DNA of 64,000 nucleotides, taken from positions 497,606-561,605 of the forward strand of contig NZ_MKSQ01000008.1 in the NCBI RefSeq assembly GCF_001898115.1. The letters run 5' to 3'. The first letter of the stretch is position 1. Each line of letters opens with the position of its first letter. Source of the stretch: Allobosea sp. 67-29 (GTDB taxonomy: Bacteria > Pseudomonadota > Alphaproteobacteria > Rhizobiales > Beijerinckiaceae). A model generated the notes under the pieces. It had not been told where the DNA came from and ran no database searches. It was given only the letters and a program-made list of their open reading frames with translations. Positions 34,532-43,790 of this stretch are shown here, one piece after another. The translations under genes were made by a program, and so were the position numbers.

Positions 34532-35749
34532 TCAGCCTTCGAGCAACGCGCAATAGACGTCGAGAGTTTCGGCGACCATCGCCTCCAGCGAGAAATGCCT
34601 CTCGACATGCACACGCGCCCGGCGCGCCAGGGCCTCGCGGGCCGATGGGCGCAGCTCCAGCGCCTCGCGCAGGCCGGCCGCCAAAGCCGCCGGATCGGCA
34701 GGCGGGATGCGCCAGCCGGTGCGTTCGCCGGCCGGCACCTGCGGCGGGGCGAGCACGGTTTCGGGCACGGCGCCGAGATCCGACACCACAACCGGCGTGC
34801 CCATCGCCTGCGCCTCGACCGCGACGCGGCCGAAGGCCTCCGGATCGGTCGAGGGTACCGCCACGACCGCAGCGGAGAGCATCGCCGCCGGCATGTCGCT
34901 GCAATGGCCGACGCGCTTGACGCGGCCTTCCAGCCCTGCCTTGGCGATCAGCGCGTCGAGCTCCTTGACATAGCCGTCGCGTCCCTGTGCGTCGCCGGCG
35001 AGGATGAAGGCGGTATCCGTGTCGCCGGCATCCCGCATGATGCGGGCCGCCTCGATCAGCACGCGCTGGCCCTTCCAGCCAGTCAGCCGGCCGGGCAGCA
35101 GCACGATGCGCTGGTGCGGCTCGACGCCCCAGGCCTTGCGCAGCGCCTGAACCCGCTCGGCGCCCACCGCAGCCGGGGCGAAGGCCGAGAAATTGGTGCC
35201 GCGGTTGACCACCCGCACCTTGTCGCGCGCCATCGGGTGCTTCGCGAGGATGAGCCCGGCCGTATAGGCCGAGTTGGCGATGACGATGTCGCCGCGCGCC
35301 ATCACGGAGTTGTACAGCGTCTTCACCGCCGAACGGCTGTTGTAGGAGCCGTGATAGGTGGTGACGAAAGGCAGCTTGAGGATCTTCGCGGCGGCGAGCG
35401 CCACCCAGGCCGGCGCGCGCGAACGGGCATGGATCAGCTCGACCTCCTCCTCGCGGCAGAGCATGACGAGCTTGCGCACGTTGAGCGCCATCGCGACCGG
35501 ATTCTTCGAAGCGGCAGGGAACGGCAGCCAGACCCCGCCCTTGGCCTGCAGCTCGGCGACGAGGCGTCCGCCCTCGGTGGCGACCAGCGCCCGCGCGCCG
35601 GCATCGGTCAGGCCCCTGGCGATGTCGACCGCCGTGCGCTCCGCCCCGCCCGCTTCCAGCTCCGGAATGATCTGCAGGATCGTGCGCCCGGCGAGCGGGT
35701 GGGTTTCGGTCGAAGGCAGTGAAAGATGGGCACCCGGCTTGAAGGACAT
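34532..35749 (-). CDS. GT4 family glycosyltransferase
   Basis: A 405-residue GT-B enzyme with no membrane segment. ILQIIPELEAGGAERTAVDIA is the glycine loop of the N-lobe, LLPGRLTGWKGQRVLIEAA opens the C-lobe, and PSTDPEAFGRVAVEAQAMGTPVVVSD is the GT4 nucleotide-sugar EX7E region. It probably transfers a sugar from a nucleotide donor to a surface polysaccharide or glycolipid acceptor. No polysaccharide cluster surrounds it. It lies upstream of infC on the same strand but infC has its own promoter. Confidence 0.88.
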   Translation of the reverse strand: MSFKPGAHLSLPSTETHPLAGRTILQIIPELEAGGAERTAVDIARGLTDAGARALVATEGGRLVAELQAKGGVWLPFPAASKNPVAMALNVRKLVMLCREEEVELIHARSRAPAWVALAAAKILKLPFVTTYHGSYNSRSAVKTLYNSVMARGDIVIANSAYTAGLILAKHPMARDKVRVVNRGTNFSAFAPAAVGAERVQALRKAWGVEPHQRIVLLPGRLTGWKGQRVLIEAARIMRDAGDTDTAFILAGDAQGRDGYVKELDALIAKAGLEGRVKRVGHCSDMPAAMLSAAVVAVPSTDPEAFGRVAVEAQAMGTPVVVSDLGAVPETVLAPPQVPAGERTGWRIPPADPAALAAGLREALELRPSAREALARRARVHVERHFSLEAMVAETLDVYCALLEG

Positions 35750-35857
35750 GCGCTCTTGGTCTGGACTTTCGTTCGGCCGGGCGAATATGCCCCTATCGGA
35801 TCGTTGCCGCAGCCCCTATTCGCCGCGGCTCCCCGGATTCGTCACAGGAGATTTGCC

Positions 35858-36625
35858 TTGGAGCGCCAGCCCCCGCAATGGCTCGAGATCGGCCAGGGCC
35901 GCCGCCTCGCCTTCCTGACGCAGGAGGGCGATGGCGCGCCGGTGGTCTGGCTAGGCGGTTTCCGTTCCGACATGCGCGCGACCAAGGCCGAGGCGCTGGC
36001 GGACTGGGCCCGGGACCACGGCCGCCCCTATCTGCGCTTCGACTATGGCGGCCACGGCGAGAGCGAGGGCAATTTCGGCGATTTCACCCTCTCCGACTGG
36101 CTCGGCGACGCGCTAGCCGTGATCGAAAGCCAGTGCAGGCGGCGGCCGATCCTGGTTGGCTCCTCGATGGGGGGCTGGATCGCCTTGCTGGCCGCGCGCA
36201 AGCTTCTTGGCTCGCCGCTGCAGCCGGCAGGGCTCGTCCTGATCGCACCGGCCGTCGACTTCTCCGAAGAACTGATGTGGGCGCAGATGCCCGACGCGAT
36301 CCGCCGGACGATCCAGCAAGAAGGCGTGTGGCTGCGCCCGTCCGAGTATTCGCCGGATCCGACGCCGATCACCCGCGCCCTGATCGAGGACGGCCGCCGG
36401 CATCTGATGTTCGGCAGCGAGATCAAGGCGGGCTGCCCCGTGCACATCCTGCAAGGGATGCGCGACCCGGACGTGCCGTGGCGGCAGGCGGTCAAGCTGG
36501 TGGAGCATCTCAGCGGCGACCCGGTGGTCCTGACACTGGTCAAGGACGGCGATCATCGCCTGTCGACGCCTGCCGACATCGCCCGATTGCAGGCGGCGGT
36601 CGCCGCAGTGGCGACCGCCGCCTGA
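35858..36625 (+). CDS. Alpha/beta hydrolase (ABHD10-like thioesterase/esterase)
   Basis: The 255-residue protein has WLGGFRSDM (oxyanion region), LRFDYGGHGES, nucleophile Ser in GSSMGGW, acid Asp in MRDPDVPW and base His in DGDHRLS, a complete triad. The FRSDM and FDYGGHG pattern resembles bacterial relatives of ABHD10, an acyl-protein thioesterase. The substrate is unknown. The start is the TTG at 35858, with AGGAG seven bases upstream; there is no ATG at the right place and the frame before it is not protein-like. It is divergent from the GT4 gene. Confidence 0.82.
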   Translation: MERQPPQWLEIGQGRRLAFLTQEGDGAPVVWLGGFRSDMRATKAEALADWARDHGRPYLRFDYGGHGESEGNFGDFTLSDWLGDALAVIESQCRRRPILVGSSMGGWIALLAARKLLGSPLQPAGLVLIAPAVDFSEELMWAQMPDAIRRTIQQEGVWLRPSEYSPDPTPITRALIEDGRRHLMFGSEIKAGCPVHILQGMRDPDVPWRQAVKLVEHLSGDPVVLTLVKDGDHRLSTPADIARLQAAVAAVATAA

Positions 36626-36638
36626 ATTCCGGACCGCG

Positions 36639-36905
36639 TCAGTGGACGCTGACCATTTTCAGGTCGTGCTCCCAGGCATTGGCCGTGGCCGCCTCGCGGG
36701 TGTCGGTCACAAGGATCGGCGCGCCGTCGGCCGAGAGCAGGGTGTAGAGGTTGAGGCCGGATTCGATCTTCGGGGCCTGAGGGAAGATCCGCATCAGCTC
36801 GTCCGAAGTCATCGGCTTGACATAGGCCACCTCGCCGGTACCGAGCGCCGCGAATTCGGCGGGGGTCAGCGGGCTGTCCTGCGTTAGAATCATGTCCTGT
36901 TTCAT
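36639..36905 (-). CDS. DUF1150 family protein
   Basis: The 88-residue protein matches the alphaproteobacterial DUF1150 family: LTPAEFAALGTGEVAYVKPM, then GLNLYTLLSADGAPILVTD and a C-terminal AWEHDLKMVSVH. The function is unknown, but the gene is typically next to small heat-shock protein genes, as here. The ATG at 36905 has GGAGG five bases upstream. It lies 119 bp after hsp20 on the same strand and is probably co-expressed. Confidence 0.9.
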   Translation of the reverse strand: MKQDMILTQDSPLTPAEFAALGTGEVAYVKPMTSDELMRIFPQAPKIESGLNLYTLLSADGAPILVTDTREAATANAWEHDLKMVSVH

Positions 36906-37024
36906 CGCGCCCTCCTTCAGAGCAGTGCGAATGCGGTTCGATACTGCGCCTTCAAATATGAACAGATGCGTAAACCGCGAACGCATCCTTCAAAGCCGGA
37001 CGAACCCCTCGTCCTCTACTCACT

Positions 37025-37453
37025 CTAGTCGCGGCTCATGATATCGATACGCCTGACGAGCCTCTCCGGTTCCGGTCGGACCAGATCGATTGCGAGCAGG
37101 CCGTTCGACAGATCCGCTCCCAGTACCTGCATGCCGTCGGCGAGCAGGAAACTGCGCTGGAACTGGCGCGCGGCGATGCCGCGATGCAGGAACTGCCGGC
37201 TCTTGTCGTCGCTCTGGCGGCCACGGATCGTGAGCTGGTTCTCTTCCAGCGTGATCTCAAGCTGCTCGCGCGCGAAACCCGCAACCGCCAAGGTGATGCG
37301 CAGGCGGTCGGGCTCATCGTCCGTCCGGGGCAGCCGCTCGATATTGTAGGGCGGATATCCCTCGCTCGCGCCTTTCGCGACGCGATCCAGCGCGCGCTCG
37401 ATATCGTCGAAGCCGAGCAGGAACGGATGGGACAGGCTAGGCGTACGCGTCAT
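37025..37453 (-). CDS. Hsp20 family small heat-shock protein
   Basis: A 142-residue alpha-crystallin-type chaperone. The N-terminus [17 protein letters not shown] is followed by YPPYNIERL and the crystallin domain (about 35-125) with [20 protein letters not shown] and [19 protein letters not shown]. It binds unfolding proteins without ATP. The class-A rhizobial Hsp20 layout fits. I looked for a ROSE-type RNA thermometer in the leader and saw no convincing one. It is followed by DUF1150. Confidence 0.92.
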   Translation of the reverse strand: MTRTPSLSHPFLLGFDDIERALDRVAKGASEGYPPYNIERLPRTDDEPDRLRITLAVAGFAREQLEITLEENQLTIRGRQSDDKSRQFLHRGIAARQFQRSFLLADGMQVLGADLSNGLLAIDLVRPEPERLVRRIDIMSRD

Positions 37454-37795
37454 CAACCGAAGCCCCCGAAAGGCGCCTCACGAACCATCGGGACCCGCCG
37501 CTGGCAGCATCCCGCGGGCGGAAGGCGAACCCTTCCGCTTGACCGACATATGGCGAAGCGCGCGCCCGGCTTCAAGAGGAGCCGGCGAAGCGTGGCGGCC
37601 GCACCGGTCGGCCCCCATTCGCATCCGACCGGCGCCACGATACGCGGCCTCCGGAACGCCGGTGACCGCCGGCCAAGATCTGCTAGGGTCTCGCTCGATA
37701 CGACCAGCGAGCTGACACAAAACTCTGCAATGTCGGCCCTGCTCGCCGACGGCATCATTTTCGCTTGGGCGCGCTTGCACAGGAGGACCATTGCC

Positions 37796-38632
37796 ATGCC
37801 ATTCGTCACCACCAAGGACGGCGTCGAGATCTTCTACAAGGACTGGGGACCGAAGGACGCCCAGCCGATCATGTTCCATCACGGCTGGCCGCTGAGCAGC
37901 GACGACTGGGACGCCCAGATGCTGTTCTTCCTGGCCCAGGGGTATCGCGTCGTCGCCAGCGACCGGCGTGGCCATGGCCGCTCGGCCCAGGTCTGGGACG
38001 GCCATGACATGGACCATTATGCCGCCGATGCCTCGGCCGTGGTCGAGCATCTCGACCTCAGGAATTCCGTCCATATCGGCCATTCGACCGGCGGCGGCCA
38101 GGTCGCCCGCTATGTCGCGAAATTCGGCGAGCCCCAGGGCCGTGTCGCCAAGGCGGTGCTGGTCTCGGCCGTGCCGCCGCTGATGGTCAAGACCGAGACC
38201 AACCCCGGCGGGCTGCCGATCGAGGTCTTCGACGGTTTCCGCAAGGCACTGGCCGACAACCGGGCCCAGTTCTTCCTCGATGTCCCGACGGGCCCGTTCT
38301 ACGGCTTCAACCGGCCGGGCGCCAAGGTCGACCAGGGCGTGATCTGGAACTGGTGGCGCCAGGGCATGATGGGCAGCGCCAAGGCCCATTACGACGGCAT
38401 CAAGGCGTTCTCGGAAACCGACCAGACCGGCGACCTCAAGGCCATCACCGTGCCGACGCTCGTCCTGCATGGCGACGACGACCAGATCGTGCCGATCGGC
38501 GCCTCCGCGCATGAATCGATCAAGCATCTGAAGAACGGCACGCTCAAGGTCTATCCGGGCTATCCGCACGGCATGCTGACCACCAACGCCGAGACGCTCA
38601 ACGCCGACCTGCTCGCCTTCGCGAAGGGTTGA
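37796..38632 (+). CDS. Alpha/beta hydrolase, non-heme chloroperoxidase/esterase-like
   Basis: The 278-residue enzyme has the perhydrolase pattern: [40 protein letters not shown] (Ser nucleophile), [11 protein letters not shown] (Asp) and YPGYPHGM (His). Members hydrolyse small esters or form peracids in vitro; the true role here is unknown. The ATG at 37796 follows AGGAGG nine bases upstream. It is probably a single gene. Confidence 0.88.
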   Translation: MPFVTTKDGVEIFYKDWGPKDAQPIMFHHGWPLSSDDWDAQMLFFLAQGYRVVASDRRGHGRSAQVWDGHDMDHYAADASAVVEHLDLRNSVHIGHSTGGGQVARYVAKFGEPQGRVAKAVLVSAVPPLMVKTETNPGGLPIEVFDGFRKALADNRAQFFLDVPTGPFYGFNRPGAKVDQGVIWNWWRQGMMGSAKAHYDGIKAFSETDQTGDLKAITVPTLVLHGDDDQIVPIGASAHESIKHLKNGTLKVYPGYPHGMLTTNAETLNADLLAFAKG

Positions 38633-38659
38633 GGCGGGCCGCACGGCAGCAGGGCGGAT

Positions 38660-38690
38660 GCCCCGGCATTCGTCCTGCTTCTGCCGGGGC
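38660..38690. terminator. Hairpin between convergent hydrolase and gntR genes
   Basis: Nine-base arms GCCCCGGCA/TGCCGGGGC with a 13-base loop in the 90-bp convergent gap. It could serve both genes; the T run is short. Confidence 0.5.
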
Positions 38691-38722
38691 TTCCCCGCCG
38701 GAAGCTCGCGCCGCCCGGCGGC

Positions 38723-39388
38723 TCAGAGCACGCCGCGCACGCGCGTCAATGTCGATTCCATGTGCTTGCCGATCGCGGCCGACAGAGCCGGCGCATCGCG
38801 CTTCAGCAGCGCCGCCATCATCTCCTCGTGCTCGGCCACCGCACCGGCCCATTTTTCCGGCCCTTCATTGCCGATGAAGCGCAGTCGCTTGATCCGCGAC
38901 TGCAAGGTGCCGTGCATTTCGAGCAGAACCTGGTTGCCGGAGGCCGCCACCATGGCGCTGTGGATCGCCTGGTTGAGCTTGAAATATTCGAGCCGCTCGC
39001 GCGTCGCGTAGAGCTCCAGCATGCGGCGGTGCAACGCGTGGATCGCCGCGATCGTCTCGTCGGAGGCCTCGGCGCAGGCGATCTGGCCACCCAGCTGCTC
39101 GAGCGCCTTCAGCACTTCCAGCACCTGATAGAGATCGCGCGCCGAGAACTTGCGGACGACCGCGCCCTTGGCTGGCAGGATCTCGACGAGCCCCTCGCTC
39201 GCGAGCGTCTTGATCGCCTCGCGCATGGGAGTGCGCGAGACGCCGAGCTGCGCGCCGATCAGTCCCTCGTTGATACGCTGCCCCGGCTCGAGCCTGCCCT
39301 CGATGATCATGTCGCGGACGCGCTCCAGCACCTCGTCATGCAAGGTGCGGCGGGTGATGCGGGGGAAGTCGGTCGCTGCCTCGCTCAT
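38723..39388 (-). CDS. GntR family transcriptional regulator (FadR/FCD subfamily)
   Basis: A 221-residue repressor-type protein. Its winged helix-turn-helix (about 15-80) contains GQRINEGLIGAQLGVSRTPM and EAIKTLASEGLVEI. The all-helical FCD ligand domain includes FKLNQAIHSAMV and a metal-coordinating pattern of Asp/His. It probably responds to the acid substrate of the adjacent catabolic genes. Its ATG overlaps the stop of the upstream dehydrogenase (ATGA). The perfect inverted repeat at 40923-40940 is its likely operator. Confidence 0.9.
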   Translation of the reverse strand: MSEAATDFPRITRRTLHDEVLERVRDMIIEGRLEPGQRINEGLIGAQLGVSRTPMREAIKTLASEGLVEILPAKGAVVRKFSARDLYQVLEVLKALEQLGGQIACAEASDETIAAIHALHRRMLELYATRERLEYFKLNQAIHSAMVAASGNQVLLEMHGTLQSRIKRLRFIGNEGPEKWAGAVAEHEEMMAALLKRDAPALSAAIGKHMESTLTRVRGVL

Positions 39389-40851
39389 CGTGCCGCCATC
39401 GGTTCCGGAGTGCGCTCGTTTACGCCATGGGTGCCCTGCTCTGTCAAACCACGCCCGGACCGATCGGCGGCGAAGAGCGCGTCCTGGCGCCGGCGCGTCG
39501 CCAACAGGAGCGAATCGGCGGGCATCTCGACATCGCCGAGCCGAATCGCCTCCCCCGCCCTCACATCCCGCTTCAGCTTCCGGTCGGCGACGAGGTAGAA
39601 CGGGGCCGGGCGATCCTCTGCCAGCGCCACGGCGGGCCTGACCTCGGCGGCGACATCGGCGATGCTGTGGTGGTGGCCGCCCATGGCGAGGACGGTGCCG
39701 GCGGCCAGATCCCGCATGGCGACGGCGACGAGGTCCTGCCGCGGGCGGTAGTCGTCGCCGTAGCCGGAGCGGCCCAGCCCCGCCGTATCGAGGATGCTCG
39801 TCGCCACTTCGACGCCCAGCAGATGGCGCGGCAGATAGAGCATCGCCGCCTCGCGGTCCCGCGAGAGGACGTGGCCCTTGCCGGCCAGCATCTCCCAGGT
39901 CTCGGCATTCTCGCAGCGCACGACGACGAAGACGCCGCCGGCGAAGCTCGCCTCCTCGGCCAGGCGCAGGTGGTGGAAGACGTCGAGGCGTCGGTTCCCG
40001 GACAGCAGGCCGCCCTGCGCCCGTGCCGCGAGCAGGTCCGCGATCTCGGGAATGCGTGCCGGCGGCGCGTGAAAGTCCGCGCGGTCTGCGGCGAGATTGG
40101 TCGCATTGGCGACGAGCGTCATCTCGCAGAGGTCGGGCACGGCGCGCAGCGGAAAGGCCGCACCGAGAATGCGAGCCCGCTCGGCGGCGACCGCGGCGAC
40201 CGGGCGCTCGCCCGGCAGCCAATGCGCCGACAACTCCGGCAAATGCCTCGTCACGCCGTTGCAGGTGACGTTTCCGGTCGCAGGATCGAGGACGAAATCA
40301 TACTCGCTCGACTTGCCGGCAGCGACGATCTCCAGGCCCAGCACTTCCGCCCAGGAGACGAGCGCGATCAACAGGCTCGGCTGGTCGCCATCGACCGGGG
40401 TGACGAGGACTCCCTTGTCCCTTGCCAGACGCGCAAGGCCGGGACCGACGACGCTGTCGGCCTCCTTCGAAACCAGCGCGACATGGCGCCCGGCCTCGAT
40501 CGCCATCAGCGCATGGCGCGTCGCGCCTTCGGGCGAGCCCGTGGCCTCCACCAGCAGGGCGAAGGGCAGGTCGATCACCGTCTCGAGCTTTCCGGCCGCC
40601 ACGCAGCGCCCCGCCTCCCACGCCACCCGCGCCTCCGCCGCCGTCTCGCACAATGCGACCTCGGAGGCGTCATAGCCGGCCGCCGCAAAGGCCCGCCCCG
40701 CCGCCTCGGCCGTCATGTCCACCGCGATACGTGCCTCGATCAGGCGCGCGCGCCGCGCCTGTGCCAGATAGCTGCGCCCGAAGCCGCCGCTGCCCACCAG
40801 GCAGGTGCCGATCGGCTCGCGGATGGCGGCATAATGCGCGTGGAAATTCAT
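39385..40851 (-). CDS. COG4091-type NAD(P)-dependent dehydrogenase with SAF domain
   Basis: The 488-residue protein starts with a Rossmann motif (LVGSGGFGRSYL), followed by a homoserine-dehydrogenase-like catalytic region with SKEADSVVGPGLA and TPVDGDQPSLLI. A C-terminal SAF-like domain (about 395-460) includes GTVLAMGGHHHSIADV and LKRDVRAGEAIRLGDV. Members are often misnamed FlgA or homoserine dehydrogenase. The family accompanies PdxA2 and sugar-acid transport genes, so it probably oxidises or isomerises a branched or four-carbon acid sugar intermediate; the reaction is not known. It is coupled to gntR and divergent from pdxA2. Confidence 0.8.
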   Translation of the reverse strand: MNFHAHYAAIREPIGTCLVGSGGFGRSYLAQARRARLIEARIAVDMTAEAAGRAFAAAGYDASEVALCETAAEARVAWEAGRCVAAGKLETVIDLPFALLVEATGSPEGATRHALMAIEAGRHVALVSKEADSVVGPGLARLARDKGVLVTPVDGDQPSLLIALVSWAEVLGLEIVAAGKSSEYDFVLDPATGNVTCNGVTRHLPELSAHWLPGERPVAAVAAERARILGAAFPLRAVPDLCEMTLVANATNLAADRADFHAPPARIPEIADLLAARAQGGLLSGNRRLDVFHHLRLAEEASFAGGVFVVVRCENAETWEMLAGKGHVLSRDREAAMLYLPRHLLGVEVATSILDTAGLGRSGYGDDYRPRQDLVAVAMRDLAAGTVLAMGGHHHSIADVAAEVRPAVALAEDRPAPFYLVADRKLKRDVRAGEAIRLGDVEMPADSLLLATRRRQDALFAADRSGRGLTEQGTHGVNERTPEPMAAR

Positions 40852-40922
40852 CGTTTCTCTCTCCTGCCGCGGGCGCGCTCGCGAGCCCGCCCGTCCTTCT
40901 GGTCACTTTAGCGAGCTTTCAT

Positions 40923-40940
40923 TATGCTGCATACAGCATA
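40923..40940. promoter_or_regulatory. Operator for the GntR/FCD regulator
   Basis: TATGCTG-CATA-CAGCATA is a perfect 7-bp inverted repeat in the 200-bp region between the divergent dehydrogenase and pdxA2 genes. The symmetric TG-N-ACA core resembles FCD-type GntR operators. It is well placed to control both directions. Confidence 0.7.
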
Positions 40941-41050
40941 CTTGCGGCGAGCCTTCGAGCTGTGTTAGCGAGATTGGAACGAATGAAACCAACGGAAATG
41001 CCGGGCCCCTTTTTCCGCGGCAATCCGGCCAGAGTCTTCGACGAGGGAGG

Positions 41051-42094
41051 ATGGCGGTGCAGAGCTCCGATAACGGCGCAAAGCCGGTCATCGCGATTGC
41101 GATGGGCGACCCCTCGGGCATCAGTCCCGAGCTTCTGGCACGGCTGCTCTGCGAGCCGGACCTGCGCGACGCGGCACGCTACGTCATCTTCGGCGACAAG
41201 CGCCTGCTCGACCTCGGCGCCGCCGACGGCAAGGTCGACCCCGACGTTCAGCTCGTCGCCTCCGAGGAGGCGCTGCCGGCGAATTCCGACAAGCCACTCT
41301 TCATCGATCTCGCCAACCACAACCCCGCCGATCTCCAGCGCGGCAAGGCGACGCTCGCCGGCGGCGAGGCGGCAACCGGGAACTTCCGCCGCGCCTTGCA
41401 GTTCGCCGCCGCCGGCAAGGCCGATGCGGTGTTCTTCACGCCCTTCAACAAGGCGGCGATGCGCTTCGCCTATCCGGCCTATGACGACGAGATCCGCTTC
41501 GTGCGGGACGCCATCGGCTTCGACGGTGCGGCGAGCGAGTTCAACATCCTCGACAAGCTGTGGAACGCCCGCGTCACCTCGCACATTCCGCTGTCCGAAG
41601 TGGCGCGCAACATCACCCAGGAGCGGATCCTGCGGGCGCTGACGCTGGCCGACGCCAATCTGCGCGCCGCCGGCTTCAACCCGCCGCGCATCGCGGTCGC
41701 GGGCATCAATCCCCACGCCGGCGACGGCGGTAATTTCGGCCGCGACGAGATCGAGACGATCGAACCGGCCGTGAAGGCGGCCAAGGCCAAGGGCTTCACG
41801 GTGGAGGGCCCGTTCCCGTCCGACACCGTGTTCCTGCGGGCGAAGAACGGCGATTTCGACGCCGTGCTGACGATGTATCACGACCAGGGCCAGATCGCGA
41901 TGAAGCTGATGGGCTTCGACCGCGGCGTCACGCTGATCGGCGGCTTCCCCTTCCCGATCTGCACGCCGGCCCACGGCACGGCCTATGAGATCGCCGGAAA
42001 GGGCATCGCCAATCTCGGCGCGAGCCGTGCCGCCCTCGCGCTGGCGATCAAGATGGCACGTGACGGCAAGGAGGCAGCCCGGACGGCCGCCTGA
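41051..42094 (+). CDS. PdxA2-like 4-phospho-acid-sugar dehydrogenase
   Basis: A 347-residue PdxA family enzyme with AMGDPSGISPELLARLL, TSHIPLSEV (metal His), GINPHAGDGG (metal His) and MYHDQGQIAMKLMGFDRGV. PdxA makes vitamin B6 precursors, but this context, with transporter and regulator, fits PdxA2, which oxidatively decarboxylates 4-phospho-threonate or -erythronate to dihydroxyacetone phosphate. The usual DUF1537 kinase partner is absent from this window. Start: the ATG at 41051 touches the GGAGG site; the GTG at 41057 has better spacing. Confidence 0.85.
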   Translation: MAVQSSDNGAKPVIAIAMGDPSGISPELLARLLCEPDLRDAARYVIFGDKRLLDLGAADGKVDPDVQLVASEEALPANSDKPLFIDLANHNPADLQRGKATLAGGEAATGNFRRALQFAAAGKADAVFFTPFNKAAMRFAYPAYDDEIRFVRDAIGFDGAASEFNILDKLWNARVTSHIPLSEVARNITQERILRALTLADANLRAAGFNPPRIAVAGINPHAGDGGNFGRDEIETIEPAVKAAKAKGFTVEGPFPSDTVFLRAKNGDFDAVLTMYHDQGQIAMKLMGFDRGVTLIGGFPFPICTPAHGTAYEIAGKGIANLGASRAALALAIKMARDGKEAARTAA

Positions 42095-42163
42095 GCCGGA
42101 TCCGCTCACCGCAAGCCGCCATCCAAGAGCGGCATCATTCAATCGACACCCAGGGAGAAACAC

Positions 42164-43159
42164 ATGAAGACCATCGCGATTTCCGCCGCGCTCGCAGGCG
42201 CGCTCACGCTCGGCGGCTTCAGCGCCGCTCAGGCATGGGAGCCGACCAAGCCCGTCGAGTTCGTCGTGACGTCCGGCGCCGGCGGCGGCACCGACAATTT
42301 CGCCCGTCTCGTCCAGTCGATCATCACCAAGCACAAGCTGATGGAGCAGCCGATCGTGGTGGTGAACAAGGGCGGCGGCTCGGGCGCCGAGGGCTATGTC
42401 TACGGCAAGGGTGCGAAGGGCGATCCTACCCACCTGATCTTCGGCACGAACAACGCCTATCTGCTGCCCTACGTCGCCAAGCTCGGCTACAAGTTCACCG
42501 ACCTCACGCCCGTCGCGGCGATGGCGCTCGACGAATTCCTGCTCTGGGTGAAGGGCGATGCGCCTTATGCCGACGCCAAGGCCTATATCGAGGCGGTCAA
42601 GGCGAAGCCGATGGGCTTCAAGATGGGCGGCAGCCAGTCCAAGGACACCGACCAGACCCTGACCTCGATGATCCAGGACGCCACCGGCGCCAAATGGATC
42701 TACGTCCCGTTCCAGGGCGGCAGCGCCGCGGCCGTGCAGCTCGCCGGCGGTCACATCGATTCCAACACCAACAACCCGAACGAGAACATCGGCCAGTGGA
42801 AGGCCGGCCAGGTGAAGCCGCTCTGCGTCTTCGCGCCGGAGCATCTCGCCAAGGGCGACCCGATCCATGACGGCAAGGGCTGGGGCGATATCCCGACCTG
42901 CAAATCGGCCGGCATCCCGATCGAATCCTTCCGCATGCCGCGCACCGTCTGGATGCCGGCCGACGTGCCGGCCGATGCCGTGACCTACTACGCCAACGTG
43001 CTCGAGAAGGTCAGCCAGACGCCGGAGTGGAAGGAATTCATCAAGCGGACCGCCCAGACGGGGAAGTTCATGAAGGGCAAGGAATTCACCGACTTCGTGG
43101 CCAAGGACGACGCCGCCAACAAGAAGGTCTTCGAGGAGGAAGGCTGGGTGGTGAAGTGA
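42164..43159 (+). CDS. tctC: Tripartite tricarboxylate transporter substrate-binding protein
   Basis: A 331-residue periplasmic binding protein with a signal peptide (residues 1-24, AQA cleavage). EPTKPVEFVVTSGAGGGTDNFARLV and later PFQGGSAAAVQLAGGHID are family hallmarks. It captures a carboxylate and hands it to the TctAB membrane pair. AGGGAGAAAC lies before the ATG. It is the second gene of the pdxA2 operon. The substrate is probably a sugar acid, from context. Confidence 0.9.
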   Translation: MKTIAISAALAGALTLGGFSAAQAWEPTKPVEFVVTSGAGGGTDNFARLVQSIITKHKLMEQPIVVVNKGGGSGAEGYVYGKGAKGDPTHLIFGTNNAYLLPYVAKLGYKFTDLTPVAAMALDEFLLWVKGDAPYADAKAYIEAVKAKPMGFKMGGSQSKDTDQTLTSMIQDATGAKWIYVPFQGGSAAAVQLAGGHIDSNTNNPNENIGQWKAGQVKPLCVFAPEHLAKGDPIHDGKGWGDIPTCKSAGIPIESFRMPRTVWMPADVPADAVTYYANVLEKVSQTPEWKEFIKRTAQTGKFMKGKEFTDFVAKDDAANKKVFEEEGWVVK

Positions 43160-43202
43160 GGTTCGTGATCGGCGCGCGCTGATCCGGCTCTGAAACCGCC
43201 GT

Positions 43203-43225
43203 CATCCCGGGGCACTCCCGGGATG
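43203..43225. repeat. Intercistronic palindrome between tctC and tctB
   Basis: CATCCCGGG-GCACT-CCCGGGATG (9-bp arms) lies within a GTCATCCCGGG context typical of rhizobial REP-like elements. It may stabilise the tctC message or reduce readthrough into tctBA, matching the usual excess of binding protein. Confidence 0.55.
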
Positions 43226-43284
43226 GCGAGCCTTCCATCCAGACGCAGCGAGCTCCCGGCTGCCAAGGCGGAGGAAATCTCCTC

Positions 43285-43773
43285 ATGATCACCCGTTTCT
43301 GGGCCGAGATCGGCACCGCGATCCTGACCCTCGTCTTCGGGCTCGTCATCGTGAAGGGCTCGCTCGAATTCGGCATCGGCTGGGACTCGTCCGGGCCCCA
43401 GCCGGGAGCCTTCCCGTTCTATGTCGGCGCGCTCGTCGCGGCCGCGAGCCTCGGCACGCTGGCGCTGACGCTGGGCAAGCAGCTCGCAGGCAGCCCCGTG
43501 CTCGCCGAATCCTTCATCGATGCCGAGCGCGGCAGGCGCGTCCTCGCCTTCCTGCTCCCGCTCGCCGCCTTCGTGGTGCTGAGCGTCACGCTCGGCATGT
43601 ATGTCGCGACGATCCTCTACCTCGTCTTCGCGATGCGCTTCCAGGGCGGATATGGCTGGCTCGCCAGCCTGGCAACGGCCTTCCTGACCGTCGCGTTCCT
43701 CTATCTCTCTCTGGAAAAATTCTTCCAGATCGGCCTGCTCAAGGGCCCGCTCGAACCCCTCCTCGGCCTCTGA
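43285..43773 (+). CDS. tctB: Tripartite tricarboxylate transporter small membrane subunit
   Basis: A 162-residue protein with four hydrophobic helices. GPQPGAFPFYVGALVAAASLGTLAL is the TctB signature after the first helix, and the protein ends with a helix and short basic tail. It is the small integral subunit needed with TctA. GGAGGAAATCTCCTC precedes the ATG. It is followed 17 bp later by tctA. Confidence 0.9.
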   Translation: MITRFWAEIGTAILTLVFGLVIVKGSLEFGIGWDSSGPQPGAFPFYVGALVAAASLGTLALTLGKQLAGSPVLAESFIDAERGRRVLAFLLPLAAFVVLSVTLGMYVATILYLVFAMRFQGGYGWLASLATAFLTVAFLYLSLEKFFQIGLLKGPLEPLLGL

Positions 43774-43790
43774 CAGGCAGGCAAGAGAGC

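Noticed and set aside
37454..37560. ROSE RNA thermometer in the hsp20 leader
   Set aside because: No conserved UUGCU anti-Shine-Dalgarno element or stacked short hairpins could be recognised.
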